64,000 bases of DNA from positions 3,720,001 through 3,784,000 of the forward strand of contig NZ_CP070950.1 in the NCBI RefSeq assembly GCF_017084525.1, read 5' to 3'. Of the stretch, positions 31,583 to 39,287 are shown one piece after another (the first letter of the stretch is position 1; each line of letters starts with the position of its first letter). The position numbers and the translations under genes are program-made. This DNA is from Conexibacter sp. SYSU D00693. Lineage in GTDB: Bacteria; Actinomycetota; Thermoleophilia; Solirubrobacterales; Solirubrobacteraceae. The notes under the pieces were generated by a model. That model worked only from the letters and a program-made list of their open reading frames with translations, was not told where the DNA came from and made no database searches.

Positions 31583-32922
31583 CACCCGAAGCCGCTGCCG
31601 GCATCCGAGAGCCGGTCACCCTGGACATCCCGGGGGACTGGTGGGACGTGTTCCTCTACGCCGGGCGCCTTTATCTCATCACCCTCGACGGAGACGTGGT
31701 TGAGGTTGACTGGCCCCGGCTCGTTGAGTCGCTTGTAGGGGCCCGGGAAGATCGCCTCGCGCTTGAGCTGAGCTTCATCGACGCGCGGTTCCTGTACGGG
31801 CGCGATTGGGAGCGCCTCGTGCGTGACCCCGAGATCCGCGCGCTCATCACCGACAAGATCAATCGCGTCGCGGCTGCCGAGCTAATTGTCGACTCCGAGA
31901 AGTTGCACCGGAGCACAATCAACTCTCACCTGCAGGCTCTGCCAGAGGCGATTAGCGACCTGGACTTCCATCGCAATCGCATCTACACGGCCAGTGAGGA
32001 AGGCCTGGTCCGCACCGAGCGCTTTGAGCTCAGCCGGAATGGCGGTCAGCGCCAGTGGGATGGCGAGGCGCTTCGTCTCCGGGCTAACGCAGGCATGCTC
32101 GCTGTCGCCGCTGGAGTGGACGGTCTCCGGCAGTCCTGGCTGCGCTCAGATGGTCCTCTTGAGGAGCCTCGAGAGGTCTTGCGCGGTGACTTCACAGGGT
32201 GCAGTTGGCTGAGCACCAGCATCTACGCGTCCTCCCACTCCAACGCGGGCGCCCTAGCAGTGTTCTCGCAGAGTCGGCGGGACGCTGCGCGGACCGGACG
32301 TCGAGCAGTGCGCCGTCTCGAGGCTGCACTGGACAGCGGAACGCTGTTCGACGCTAAGCAGCGCGCGAAGCTCGACGAGATGGTGCGCCGTGAGGTCGCC
32401 GGCGCGGAGGGCTTGCGCGAGGATCCGCCCGCGGCTGACGCAGCGCCCGGTGACGGGATCGACATCCCGGAGTACCAGTCGCGTTACGCCGACCCGCCCG
32501 AGATCAGCCGCCGCGATAAGGGCTTCTCGTGGGCCGGCCACGGCCTGATCTGTCGGGCGGACGTCGATGCCGTGCACATCGTGCGCTACAGCGGCAAGGG
32601 CGACCTCCTGAGCAGGCGGCTCGACGACCTAGGTCAGCTCCGTCTCAACGGGACCGAGGGCGTCACCGACGGAGATGTCGCGCCGTTCGGCGTTGTAGTC
32701 GAGACCGACGACGACCTGCGAGTGATTACTGACGACGCCGTTTACGACGTTGGGATCCGCCCAGTGCGATGGAGGACGTACCACCGGGCGACGAACTACC
32801 CGAATCACTTGCACGTCGTCGCCTCAGATCGAGTCCGCATCATCTCGTTCCTCAACGAAGACATGGTCAATTTCGCTCGTCGCCGAGGCGGCTTCATGGG
32901 TCGCACCGGCCGGGCGCGCTGA
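31567..32922 (+). CDS. Hypothetical protein of the integrated element, 451 aa
   Basis: GTG 31567 starts MPPELTPEAAAGIREPVTLD. The N-terminal part has beta-rich segments (WWDVFLYAGRLYLITLDGDVVEVDW), and similar strand pairs recur (DLDFHRNRIYTASEEGLVRTE, GLICRADVDAVHIVRYSGKG, VVVETDDDLRVITDDAVYDVG). This hints at a propeller-like or repeated beta-meander fold interrupted by a charged helical stretch (SRRDAARTGRRAVRRLEAALDSG). It has no signal peptide, transmembrane segment or catalytic motif I recognise. Codon use is that of the insert, less GC-biased than the flanks. It is coupled to the 135-aa gene. Function unknown. Confidence 0.68.
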   Translation: MPPELTPEAAAGIREPVTLDIPGDWWDVFLYAGRLYLITLDGDVVEVDWPRLVESLVGAREDRLALELSFIDARFLYGRDWERLVRDPEIRALITDKINRVAAAELIVDSEKLHRSTINSHLQALPEAISDLDFHRNRIYTASEEGLVRTERFELSRNGGQRQWDGEALRLRANAGMLAVAAGVDGLRQSWLRSDGPLEEPREVLRGDFTGCSWLSTSIYASSHSNAGALAVFSQSRRDAARTGRRAVRRLEAALDSGTLFDAKQRAKLDEMVRREVAGAEGLREDPPAADAAPGDGIDIPEYQSRYADPPEISRRDKGFSWAGHGLICRADVDAVHIVRYSGKGDLLSRRLDDLGQLRLNGTEGVTDGDVAPFGVVVETDDDLRVITDDAVYDVGIRPVRWRTYHRATNYPNHLHVVASDRVRIISFLNEDMVNFARRRGGFMGRTGRAR

Positions 32923-33065
32923 CCTCTAAGGCCAACCGCTGGAGTTGCGCTCAATCCCCGTCTCGACCGGTGCGGGCACCTCATGCAGGCAACGAAGCCG
33001 AGGCGGCCCAGCTCGTTGACGCGTACCTCGACGCCGCAGGCTGATCGGCGGATAGTCCGTCAGTG

Positions 33066-33593
33066 ATGACGAACTCGACGCCTCACCATGACTACTCGGC
33101 GATAGCGGCGCGACTCTCGGGTGACGAGGCCGCTGTCGCGTACTCGGCACTCGACGACGATGGGCGCAACTGGTTCGTCGTCGAGCGCGCTGGTCGACGC
33201 TCGGCAGCGATGCTGCCCAGGGGTGAGATCGACACTCTGGATGCGAGCAGCCTCGAAGGGCTCATCCGTGCCGGTCTTCGCAGAATCGAGACGGCGGAAG
33301 GAACCGAGCTTGTTCCGGCAGACCTGCGCACGTCCCCCGTCCTGCAGCTCCGAGACGCCTGGCGAGCTCGATCCGACGATCCGCAAGCTCAGGTCGAGAT
33401 CCTCGATGCGCCAGCGGCTGCGTGGGAGTACATCGGCGAGCCGGCGATCGACCTTCGCTTCGTTTCTCCGCAGCGAGCTCAGAGTCATGCCGCTCGCTTG
33501 TCATGGCGCGCCGAAGTGCTGGTGGCGCCCGATGCGGGTGAGTTCGACGAGATCGCGGCGGCCGCTCTGAGGCAGTTCGAGCAGGCGACGTAG
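33066..33593 (+). CDS. Hypothetical protein of the integrated element, 175 aa
   Basis: From ATG 33066 (a GTG lies directly before it) to TAG 33593. It is acidic and soluble: SALDDDGRNWFVVERAGRRSAAMLPRGE and ASSLEGLIRAGLRRIETAEG, ending in a helix GEFDEIAAAALRQFEQAT. No membrane segment, Cys motif or recognised domain. It is separated from the 451-aa gene by about 140 bp that contain a non-starting frame ending in EAEAAQLVDAYLDAAG, perhaps debris of another gene. Base composition is that of the insert. About 110 bp of non-coding DNA follow before the right repeat. Confidence 0.6.
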   Translation: MTNSTPHHDYSAIAARLSGDEAAVAYSALDDDGRNWFVVERAGRRSAAMLPRGEIDTLDASSLEGLIRAGLRRIETAEGTELVPADLRTSPVLQLRDAWRARSDDPQAQVEILDAPAAAWEYIGEPAIDLRFVSPQRAQSHAARLSWRAEVLVAPDAGEFDEIAAAALRQFEQAT

Positions 33594-33701
33594 CGCGCCG
33601 GCGCGCCAGTCGTGCGCCAGCCGAGGCCTGGGTACAGGGGACTCAGCCGGACTCCACCGGACGGTGTAGGCAAGAATCATCGCCGATGAGCGGGGATCCC
33701 G

Positions 33702-33727
33702 AGATGTGGTCCATGCGCCGCAAGGCG
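33702..33727 (+). repeat. Right 26-bp direct repeat (attR-like)
   Basis: Exact copy of 31000-31025. From here the enoyl-CoA hydratase frame runs MWSMRRKAAG and stops at 33733-33735, which I take as the ancestral 3' end. The serine hydrolase GTG (33752) follows 16 bp later, so this junction restores the original operon boundary. Confidence 0.85.
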
Positions 33728-33751
33728 GCGGGCTAGCGGCGACGGGCGACC

Positions 33752-35056
33752 GTGTCGGTCCTGCCGTCCCCGCGCATCCCCGCGCCGCCGCGCATCCCCG
33801 GCCTGCCGGACCCGCTGCGGCGCTGCTGGGTCCCGCGCGACCTCGACAGCGTCACGACGATCGGGGAGGAGGACCCGATGGCGGGCGGGGTGCACCCCGA
33901 CCACGCCGAGCGGCTGTGGCGGGCGGTGCGGCGGCTGTACCGCACCGGCGTGCACCCGGCGATCGCGCTGTGCGTGCGCCGCAACGGCGTCGTGGTGCTC
34001 GACCGGGCGATCGGGCATGCACGCGGCAACGGCCCCCAGGACGGCCGCGACGTGGCCAAGGTCCCCGCGACGCCCGACACGCCCTTCGTCATCTTCTCCG
34101 CGGCCAAGGCGGTCACCGCGGTGCTCGCGCACGTGCTCGACGAGCGCGGCGCGTTCCACGTGGGCGACCGGGTGGCCGAGCACGTGCCGGAGTTCGCGCG
34201 CAACGGCAAGGACGCGATCACGATCGAGCACGTCCTCAGCCACCGCGCGGGCGTGCCGAACCTGCCCAAGGAGGTCCTCGACCTCGACAACCTCGCCGAC
34301 GAGGAGCTGCTGCTGCGCGTCATCGCCGACGCCAGGCCGCGCACCCGCCCCGGCAAGCTCCTGGCCTACCACGCGGTCAGCGGCGGCTTCATCCTCGCCG
34401 AGGTCGTCCGGCGGACCACCGGCAAGGACATCCGGACCGTCCTGGAGGAGGAGCTCCTCGGTCCGCTCGGCTTCCGCTGGGGCTCCTACGGCGTCGCGCC
34501 CGAGGACGTCGACCAGGTCGCGCTGAGCTACCCGACCGGCGCGCCGCCGCTGCCGCCCGTCTCGACGGTCCTGACCCGGGCGCTCGGCCCCCATCCCGAC
34601 GAGGTCACGCGGCTGTCCAACGACCCGCGCTTCCTCACCGGCGTCATCCCCGCGGCGAACGTCGTGACGACGGCGAACGAGCTCTCGCGGTTCTTCGAGC
34701 TGTGCCTGCGCGGCGGGACGCTCGACGGCGTCACGGTCTTCGAGCCGCGCACGATCCGCCGGGCGACGGTGGAGCGCGCGTACCGGGAGCTCGACCTGAC
34801 GCTCGGCGCGCCCATGCGCCATGGCGCCGGCCTGATGCTCGGCGCGCAGGCGATCTCGCTCTTCGGTCCGGACACCGAGCACGCCTTCGGCCACCTCGGC
34901 TTCACGAACGTCCTCGGCTGGGCCGATCCCGAGCGCGACCTCAGCGTCGGCCTGCTCACCTCCGGCAAGCCGATCGTCCACCACGGCCTGCCCGACCTCT
35001 GGGCGATCACGCGCGAGGTCGGGCGGCTGGGGCCGAAGGCCGGTCTGCCCGGCTAG
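33752..35056 (+). CDS. Serine hydrolase, beta-lactamase family (class C / esterase type)
   Basis: 434 aa from GTG 33752. Penicillin-binding fold: SxxK in VIFSAAKAVTAVLAHV (nucleophile Ser), a Tyr motif in LLAYHAVSGGFILAEVV, and a C-terminal HLGFTNVLGWADPERD. No signal peptide is seen, so it is likely a cytoplasmic esterase or lipase-like enzyme rather than a secreted beta-lactamase. Homologues named LipE/EstB are similar in outline. It originally followed the enoyl-CoA hydratase by 16 bp; the 2.7-kb insert now separates them and may have removed its promoter. A remote beta-lactamase activity cannot be excluded. Confidence 0.88.
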   Translation: MSVLPSPRIPAPPRIPGLPDPLRRCWVPRDLDSVTTIGEEDPMAGGVHPDHAERLWRAVRRLYRTGVHPAIALCVRRNGVVVLDRAIGHARGNGPQDGRDVAKVPATPDTPFVIFSAAKAVTAVLAHVLDERGAFHVGDRVAEHVPEFARNGKDAITIEHVLSHRAGVPNLPKEVLDLDNLADEELLLRVIADARPRTRPGKLLAYHAVSGGFILAEVVRRTTGKDIRTVLEEELLGPLGFRWGSYGVAPEDVDQVALSYPTGAPPLPPVSTVLTRALGPHPDEVTRLSNDPRFLTGVIPAANVVTTANELSRFFELCLRGGTLDGVTVFEPRTIRRATVERAYRELDLTLGAPMRHGAGLMLGAQAISLFGPDTEHAFGHLGFTNVLGWADPERDLSVGLLTSGKPIVHHGLPDLWAITREVGRLGPKAGLPG

Positions 35057-35183
35057 GCGGCCGTCGGCCGCGACGGTGCGCCAGGTCCGCGGCCGATGCA
35101 CCACTTCCGAGTACTCTGGGTGGGCCAGGGCTTCGAGGGATGCGAAGCCAGACGACTGACAAGGAGATGTCCGCGCGCCCGGC

Positions 35184-37073
35184 GTGGCGGACACAGGCAT
35201 GCACGGACGACGACCGGCGGTCCCGGGCCCCGAAGAGGCCCGCGGCTCCCGGAGGCAGCACCCCCGGCACCGGGTCATGGCGGCGCACTCGGTCTACGGC
35301 GCCGGGGCGGTGGTGGAGCCCGCGCCCACGCCGCTGGACGACCTCGCGCGCAGCCTGCCCGGGCCGACGACGTCGGGCCGCGGCGGCGTCCCGGCCGGCA
35401 GCACGCGGGTGCTCTCGCGCGCCGACCTGGTCGCCCACGCCGCCATCGGCGTGCTGTGGCTCGTCGTCAACGCGGCGTTCTGGGCGTACTGGATCCCGGC
35501 GGCCCGCGGGGGCGATGCCGTGCTCGCCGTCGCGGCCAGCGCGGCGGTGGGCTACCAGGCCTGCTTCCTGCCCACGGTCTTCTGGGCGTTCGTGGGGCGG
35601 ATGCGCCGGCCGGTGCACCGCGCCCCGACCGCCGACCTGCGTGTGGCGGTGATCACGCTGTGCGTGCCGTCGCTGGAGGCGATGGAGGTCATCGAGCGCC
35701 AGCTCGAGGCGCTGAGCGCCATCACCTACCCCCACGACAGCTGGGTCCTCGACGAGGGCGGCTCCGACGAGGTCCGGCGGCTCGCCGCCCGCCACGGCGT
35801 GCGCTACTTCTCGCGCAAGGGCATCGACCGCTGGAACCGCGAGGGCCCGCCGTTCCAGGCGCGCACGAAGGCCGGCAACGTCAACGCGTGGCTCGGGCAC
35901 GTCCGCGCGCTCGGGCTCGACTACGAGGCCTTCGTCCAGCTCGACGTCGACCACCGGCCGGTGCCCGAGTACCTCGACCGCGTCCTCGGCCACCTCGACG
36001 ACCCGGAGGTCGCGTGGGTCCAGGCGCCGAGCGTCTGCCGCAACCTCGACCGCTGGACCGCCCGCGGCCTGGCCGAGCAGGAGGTCGTCCTCCAGGGCCC
36101 GCTGCAGATGGGCTTCTACGGCGCGACCTCGACGCCGTTCATCATCGGCTCGCACACCACCTACCGGACCTCCGCGGTCCGGCAGATCGGCGGCTTTCAG
36201 CCCACGCGCGCCGAGGACCACCTCGACACCGTGGTGCTCGCCGCCGAGGGCTTCCGCGGCGTCTTCGTCCCCGAGGTGCTCGCTCGCGGCGACGGCCCGG
36301 AGGACCTGCGCACGTACGCCCGGCAGCAGTACGCGTGGGCGCACTCGATGGTCACGGTGTTCCTGCACTGGACGCCGCGGCTGCTGCCGCGCTACGCCCC
36401 GCGTCAGGCGCTCCAGTTCCTCTTCAGCCAGAGCTGGTACGTCCTGTGGTCGCTGTCGCTGCTGGCGATGTGGGTCCTGCCCCTGGCGGCGGCGGTGAGC
36501 GACCGCCGGATCGCCGACACCACGCTGCTCGAGTACGTCCTGCACGTGCTGCCCGTCGCGCTCGCCGGCTGGCTCATGTGGTCCTTCGCGCGGCCGTGGT
36601 TCCAGCCCGAGGGCGTGGGGCTGTCGTGGCGCGGAGCGGTGCTCGCCGTCCTGCGCTGGCCGGTGGTGCTCTGGGCGATGGCCTCGGTCGTCCTGCGCAT
36701 CAAGCGCCCGTACATGGTCACGCCGAAGGGACGGCGCGCCGGGGCGTCCGGGGCGGCGCACCAGGGCCTGGTCCACGGGCCGCTGGCCGTGCTCGCCGCG
36801 CTGGCGTTCGGCGCCGTCTGGGTCGCCGGCTGGGCGAGTGGGGACGACGGGCGCTCGTACGCGCTGCTCGTGATGGTCAACGGCCTGCTCCCGCTGCTCG
36901 CGCTGGGCGTCGCGGTGGTGCTCGACGTCGTGGCGGTCCGCGAGGCGAGCGGGTCGACGGCGACGGCCCTGCGTGCCGGCGCGGTCAGCCTCCTGGTCAC
37001 CTGCGCCCTGGTGGCCGCGGCCGCCGCGACGACGGTCGTCCAGTGGGACGTCGTCCGGGCAGCGGTGTCGTGA
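35184..37073 (+). CDS. Cellulose-synthase-like family 2 glycosyltransferase
   Basis: About 629 aa (GTG 35184; an internal ATG at 35277 would give 598). Two N-terminal helices (~85-103, 113-135) precede a GT-A domain with Asp190 (VLDEGGSD), DxD at 254-256 (VQLDVDHRP), Glu-Asp at 344-345 (RAEDHLD, the catalytic base region), and Q381-Q-Y-A-W385 for the QxxRW motif. C-terminal helices follow. These are hallmarks of processive inverting synthases of cellulose, hyaluronan or other beta-glycans. It lacks a PilZ domain. The GTGA overlap with a GH26 hydrolase gene points to one polysaccharide synthesis/processing unit. A -10-like TACTCT lies at ~35113. Confidence 0.87.
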   Translation: MADTGMHGRRPAVPGPEEARGSRRQHPRHRVMAAHSVYGAGAVVEPAPTPLDDLARSLPGPTTSGRGGVPAGSTRVLSRADLVAHAAIGVLWLVVNAAFWAYWIPAARGGDAVLAVAASAAVGYQACFLPTVFWAFVGRMRRPVHRAPTADLRVAVITLCVPSLEAMEVIERQLEALSAITYPHDSWVLDEGGSDEVRRLAARHGVRYFSRKGIDRWNREGPPFQARTKAGNVNAWLGHVRALGLDYEAFVQLDVDHRPVPEYLDRVLGHLDDPEVAWVQAPSVCRNLDRWTARGLAEQEVVLQGPLQMGFYGATSTPFIIGSHTTYRTSAVRQIGGFQPTRAEDHLDTVVLAAEGFRGVFVPEVLARGDGPEDLRTYARQQYAWAHSMVTVFLHWTPRLLPRYAPRQALQFLFSQSWYVLWSLSLLAMWVLPLAAAVSDRRIADTTLLEYVLHVLPVALAGWLMWSFARPWFQPEGVGLSWRGAVLAVLRWPVVLWAMASVVLRIKRPYMVTPKGRRAGASGAAHQGLVHGPLAVLAALAFGAVWVAGWASGDDGRSYALLVMVNGLLPLLALGVAVVLDVVAVREASGSTATALRAGAVSLLVTCALVAAAAATTVVQWDVVRAAVS

Positions 37074-38167
37074 GCGAGCGGCCGGCCGACCGTCGGCGGG
37101 GCAGGCTGGTCGCGCCGCTGCTGCTGGCCGTCGCCGTCCTCGGCCTGCTGGCGGCGCAGCTGCGCACCGCCGACGGCGAGGACGCCAGGCCCGTGCCCCG
37201 CCCGTGGCCCCGGGCAGAGGCGGCGGGCGCGCGGATCACCCTCGGCGTGACGACCGTCGAGCTCGCGCGCAACTCCTACCGGCGGTGGCGCCAGGCCGAC
37301 CTGCGCTCGGTGAACGCCTTCGAGCAGGCGGCGCGCCACCACGCGGGGATCGTCATGTGGTTCTCGGACTGGGCACGCGTCCCGAGCCCGGACGTCGACC
37401 AGCTGCGGTGGGTCGCGCGGCGCGGCAGCGTGCCGGAGATCACCTGGGAGCCGTGGGACAGCGAGAAGGGGCTCAACGTGCCCCAGCCGGCCTACCGGCT
37501 TCGGCGCATCATCGCCGGCGACTTCGACCCGCTGGTCCGGCGCTGGGCGCGGGCGCTGTCGCGCTACGGCCAGCCCGTGCGCCTGCGCTTCGGCCACGAG
37601 ATGAACGGCAACTGGTACCCCTGGAACGAGGCCGCCAACGGCAACCGCCACGGCGAGTACGTCCGCGCCTGGCGGCGGATCTGGCGGATCTTCCGCGAGG
37701 CGGGCGCCTTCAACGTGCAGTGGGTCTGGAGCCCGGTGGCGCTCGAGGTGTACGCCAGCCAGTACCCCGGGGACCGCTACGTCGACCGCGTGGGGCTGAC
37801 GGGCTTCGTCGGCGGCGTGCAGCTGCGCTTCCAGCGCTACCGCCCGTTCACGCAGCTGGCGGGCCCGGCGGTGCGGGCGCTGCGCCGGATCGCCCCGGGC
37901 AAGCCGGTCGAGATCAGCGAGATGGGCGCGGCCGAGCAGGGCGGCGACAAGGCCGCGTGGTTCACCGGGATGTTCGCGGCGCTCGAGCGCACGCCGCAGA
38001 TCGACGCGCTCGTGTGGTTCGAGCTCGACAAGGGCTCGGACTGGCGCATCCGCAGCTCGCACGCGGCGCGGCGCGCCTTCGCCGCCGGCCTCGACGGGCC
38101 CGCGTTCCGCCCCCGCTCTCGACGGGCCCGCCTTCCGCCCCCGCTGGACGCTCAGTCGCCGCCGTGA
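37070..38167 (+). CDS. Glycoside hydrolase family 26 (beta-mannanase-like)
   Basis: 365 aa from GTG 37070. An N-terminal membrane anchor or signal (~13-31) is followed by a TIM barrel. The acid/base Glu177 is in RLRFGHEMNGNWYPW and the nucleophile Glu284 in VEISEMGAAEQ, both standard for GH26. WSPVALEVYASQYPGDRYVDRVGLTG matches the barrel strand before the nucleophile. It would cleave a beta-glycan at or outside the membrane. Its gene overlaps the glycosyltransferase stop (GTGA), like synthase-hydrolase pairs of other exopolysaccharide systems. The 3' end overlaps the convergent gene by 16 bp and shows a short repeat of the FRPRS-type codons. Confidence 0.87.
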   Translation: MSERPADRRRGRLVAPLLLAVAVLGLLAAQLRTADGEDARPVPRPWPRAEAAGARITLGVTTVELARNSYRRWRQADLRSVNAFEQAARHHAGIVMWFSDWARVPSPDVDQLRWVARRGSVPEITWEPWDSEKGLNVPQPAYRLRRIIAGDFDPLVRRWARALSRYGQPVRLRFGHEMNGNWYPWNEAANGNRHGEYVRAWRRIWRIFREAGAFNVQWVWSPVALEVYASQYPGDRYVDRVGLTGFVGGVQLRFQRYRPFTQLAGPAVRALRRIAPGKPVEISEMGAAEQGGDKAAWFTGMFAALERTPQIDALVWFELDKGSDWRIRSSHAARRAFAAGLDGPAFRPRSRRARLPPPLDAQSPP

Positions 38168-39228
38168 CGCGCGATGAGCCGGCGCAGGGCGTCGAAGGCC
38201 GGCTTCTCGCGCCAGTCGTCGCGCAGCAGCCCGTACTGGTGCTCGGGGTGCTGGCTGGCGGAGGCGGCGTCGCGCAGGGCGAACCAGCGGAAGTCCGTGA
38301 CCCGCAGGCTGCGTCGGGCGGCCACGACGGCACCGACCGACGCCTCGAGCACCGCGACCTGGTCGGCCTCCGAGCGCCCGGGGCCGGTGGGGAACCCGTT
38401 CTCGGTGACGCGCAGCGCGACGTCGCTGCCGAAGCCCCCGGCGGGCATGTGCGTGCGGCGCATCGTCCGCAGCGCCTCGGTGACCGCGGCGCGGACGGCT
38501 GCCCGGTCCGGGCGCTCGGGTGCCGACCACGTCGCGGGGTAGACGTCGAGGCCGATCCAGTCGACGGCCTGGTCGAGCCGGCGGCCGCCGACGCGGCGCA
38601 CCGCGGCGAAGAACGCGCTGAGCCCGCGGTCCTCGGCCACGTTGAAGCCGACGGAGACGTCGCGACGGTCGGCGCGCGCGAGCTGGTGCTCCACGGCCAC
38701 GACGCCGCGGGCGAGCGCCTCGAGGACGCCGGGGGAGCTGCCGTCGGCGGCCGCGGGCGCGCCGCGGACGTTGGCCTCGTTGGTCACCTGGATGCTGTGC
38801 AGGCGGCGCACGCCCGACAGGCGGCGCGCGAGGCGCGAGAGGTCGTCGACGTAGGCGTCGACCGCGGCCTCGGCGTCCGTGCGCGCCGGCAGGTGGCGCG
38901 CGACGACCTCGACGTCGTGGCCCGCCTCGGACCACCGCCGCACCTGGCCGACGAGGTCGTCCTGGTCATCGTCGCGCCGGCCGTCCAGCGACGTGTAGAG
39001 CCGGACGACGACGTCGGCGTCGCCCGCCAGCCGGTCGACGGCCGCGCGCTCCCGGCGCAGGTCCGGCGCCACCTGGAGCTGCGGCGCATGGACGGCGCCC
39101 GCGGCGCCGCCCGGGTAGACGCCGAAGCGCAACGACCCGTCGCGGTCGGCCGCCCACGCAGGCCCAGCGGCGAGCCCGGCGGCCACGAGGACCGCCGCGA
39201 GCGCGGCGCGGCGCCGGCCGTCGACCAT
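38152..39228 (-). CDS. Secreted TIM-barrel glycosidase-like protein (paralogue of 39288-40403)
   Basis: 358 aa with a signal peptide (residues 1-27, LAAVLVAAGLAAGPAWA). The barrel contains LRFGVYPGGAAGAV, IQVTNEANV (Asn-Glu, likely acid/base), WIGLDVYPATWSAPE, and RVTENGFPTGPGRSEADQ (likely nucleophile Glu), ending DFRWFALRDA. The arrangement is that of clan GH-A hydrolases, though I cannot name the family. It shares the whole layout and many identical segments with the divergent gene at 39288, 59 bp away, so the pair arose by inverted duplication. It probably acts on the local exopolysaccharide. Confidence 0.78.
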   Translation of the reverse strand: MVDGRRRAALAAVLVAAGLAAGPAWAADRDGSLRFGVYPGGAAGAVHAPQLQVAPDLRRERAAVDRLAGDADVVVRLYTSLDGRRDDDQDDLVGQVRRWSEAGHDVEVVARHLPARTDAEAAVDAYVDDLSRLARRLSGVRRLHSIQVTNEANVRGAPAAADGSSPGVLEALARGVVAVEHQLARADRRDVSVGFNVAEDRGLSAFFAAVRRVGGRRLDQAVDWIGLDVYPATWSAPERPDRAAVRAAVTEALRTMRRTHMPAGGFGSDVALRVTENGFPTGPGRSEADQVAVLEASVGAVVAARRSLRVTDFRWFALRDAASASQHPEHQYGLLRDDWREKPAFDALRRLIARHGGD

Positions 39229-39287
39229 GCGTCCATGATCGCCCCTGACCGCCTGGGAGGACGCGCACGAGGGCCGACCACCCGGAC

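Larger units (their letters stand above)
31000..33727. mobile_element. Putative integrated element of 2.7 kb flanked by 26-bp direct repeats
   Basis: The unit between the two repeat copies is 2,702 bp. It separates an enoyl-CoA hydratase from the serine hydrolase gene that the right repeat copy places 16 bp after the native stop. Base composition drops inside: for example, the 60 bases at 31861-31920 have 35 G/C, against 47 of 60 at 30601-30660. Codon use shifts accordingly. It contains three unrecognised + strand genes (31175, 31567, 33066). There is no integrase, transposase or terminal inverted repeat. At 31044-31129 an open tail ends QLERQARKAKSCRPSCK, possibly a gene remnant. At 32923-33062 there is no clear gene. 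The structure resembles site-specific integration into a gene 3' end by an element whose recombinase has been lost or acts in trans. Confidence 0.7.

Noticed and set aside
31000-33727. Insertion sequence or transposon interpretation of the insert
   Set aside because: There are no terminal inverted repeats and no transposase, and a 26-bp duplication is longer than usual transposon target duplications. Site-specific integration fits better.
35057-35183. Possible c-di-GMP riboswitch ahead of the glycosyltransferase
   Set aside because: Only a short hairpin (GCTTCG...CGAAGC near 35131-35149) is present. The conserved GEMM motifs are missing.
38100-38160. Short repeated codons near the end of the GH26 gene as a recombination site
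   Set aside because: The similarity is one short local duplication of a Pro/Arg-rich tail without a second distant copy.
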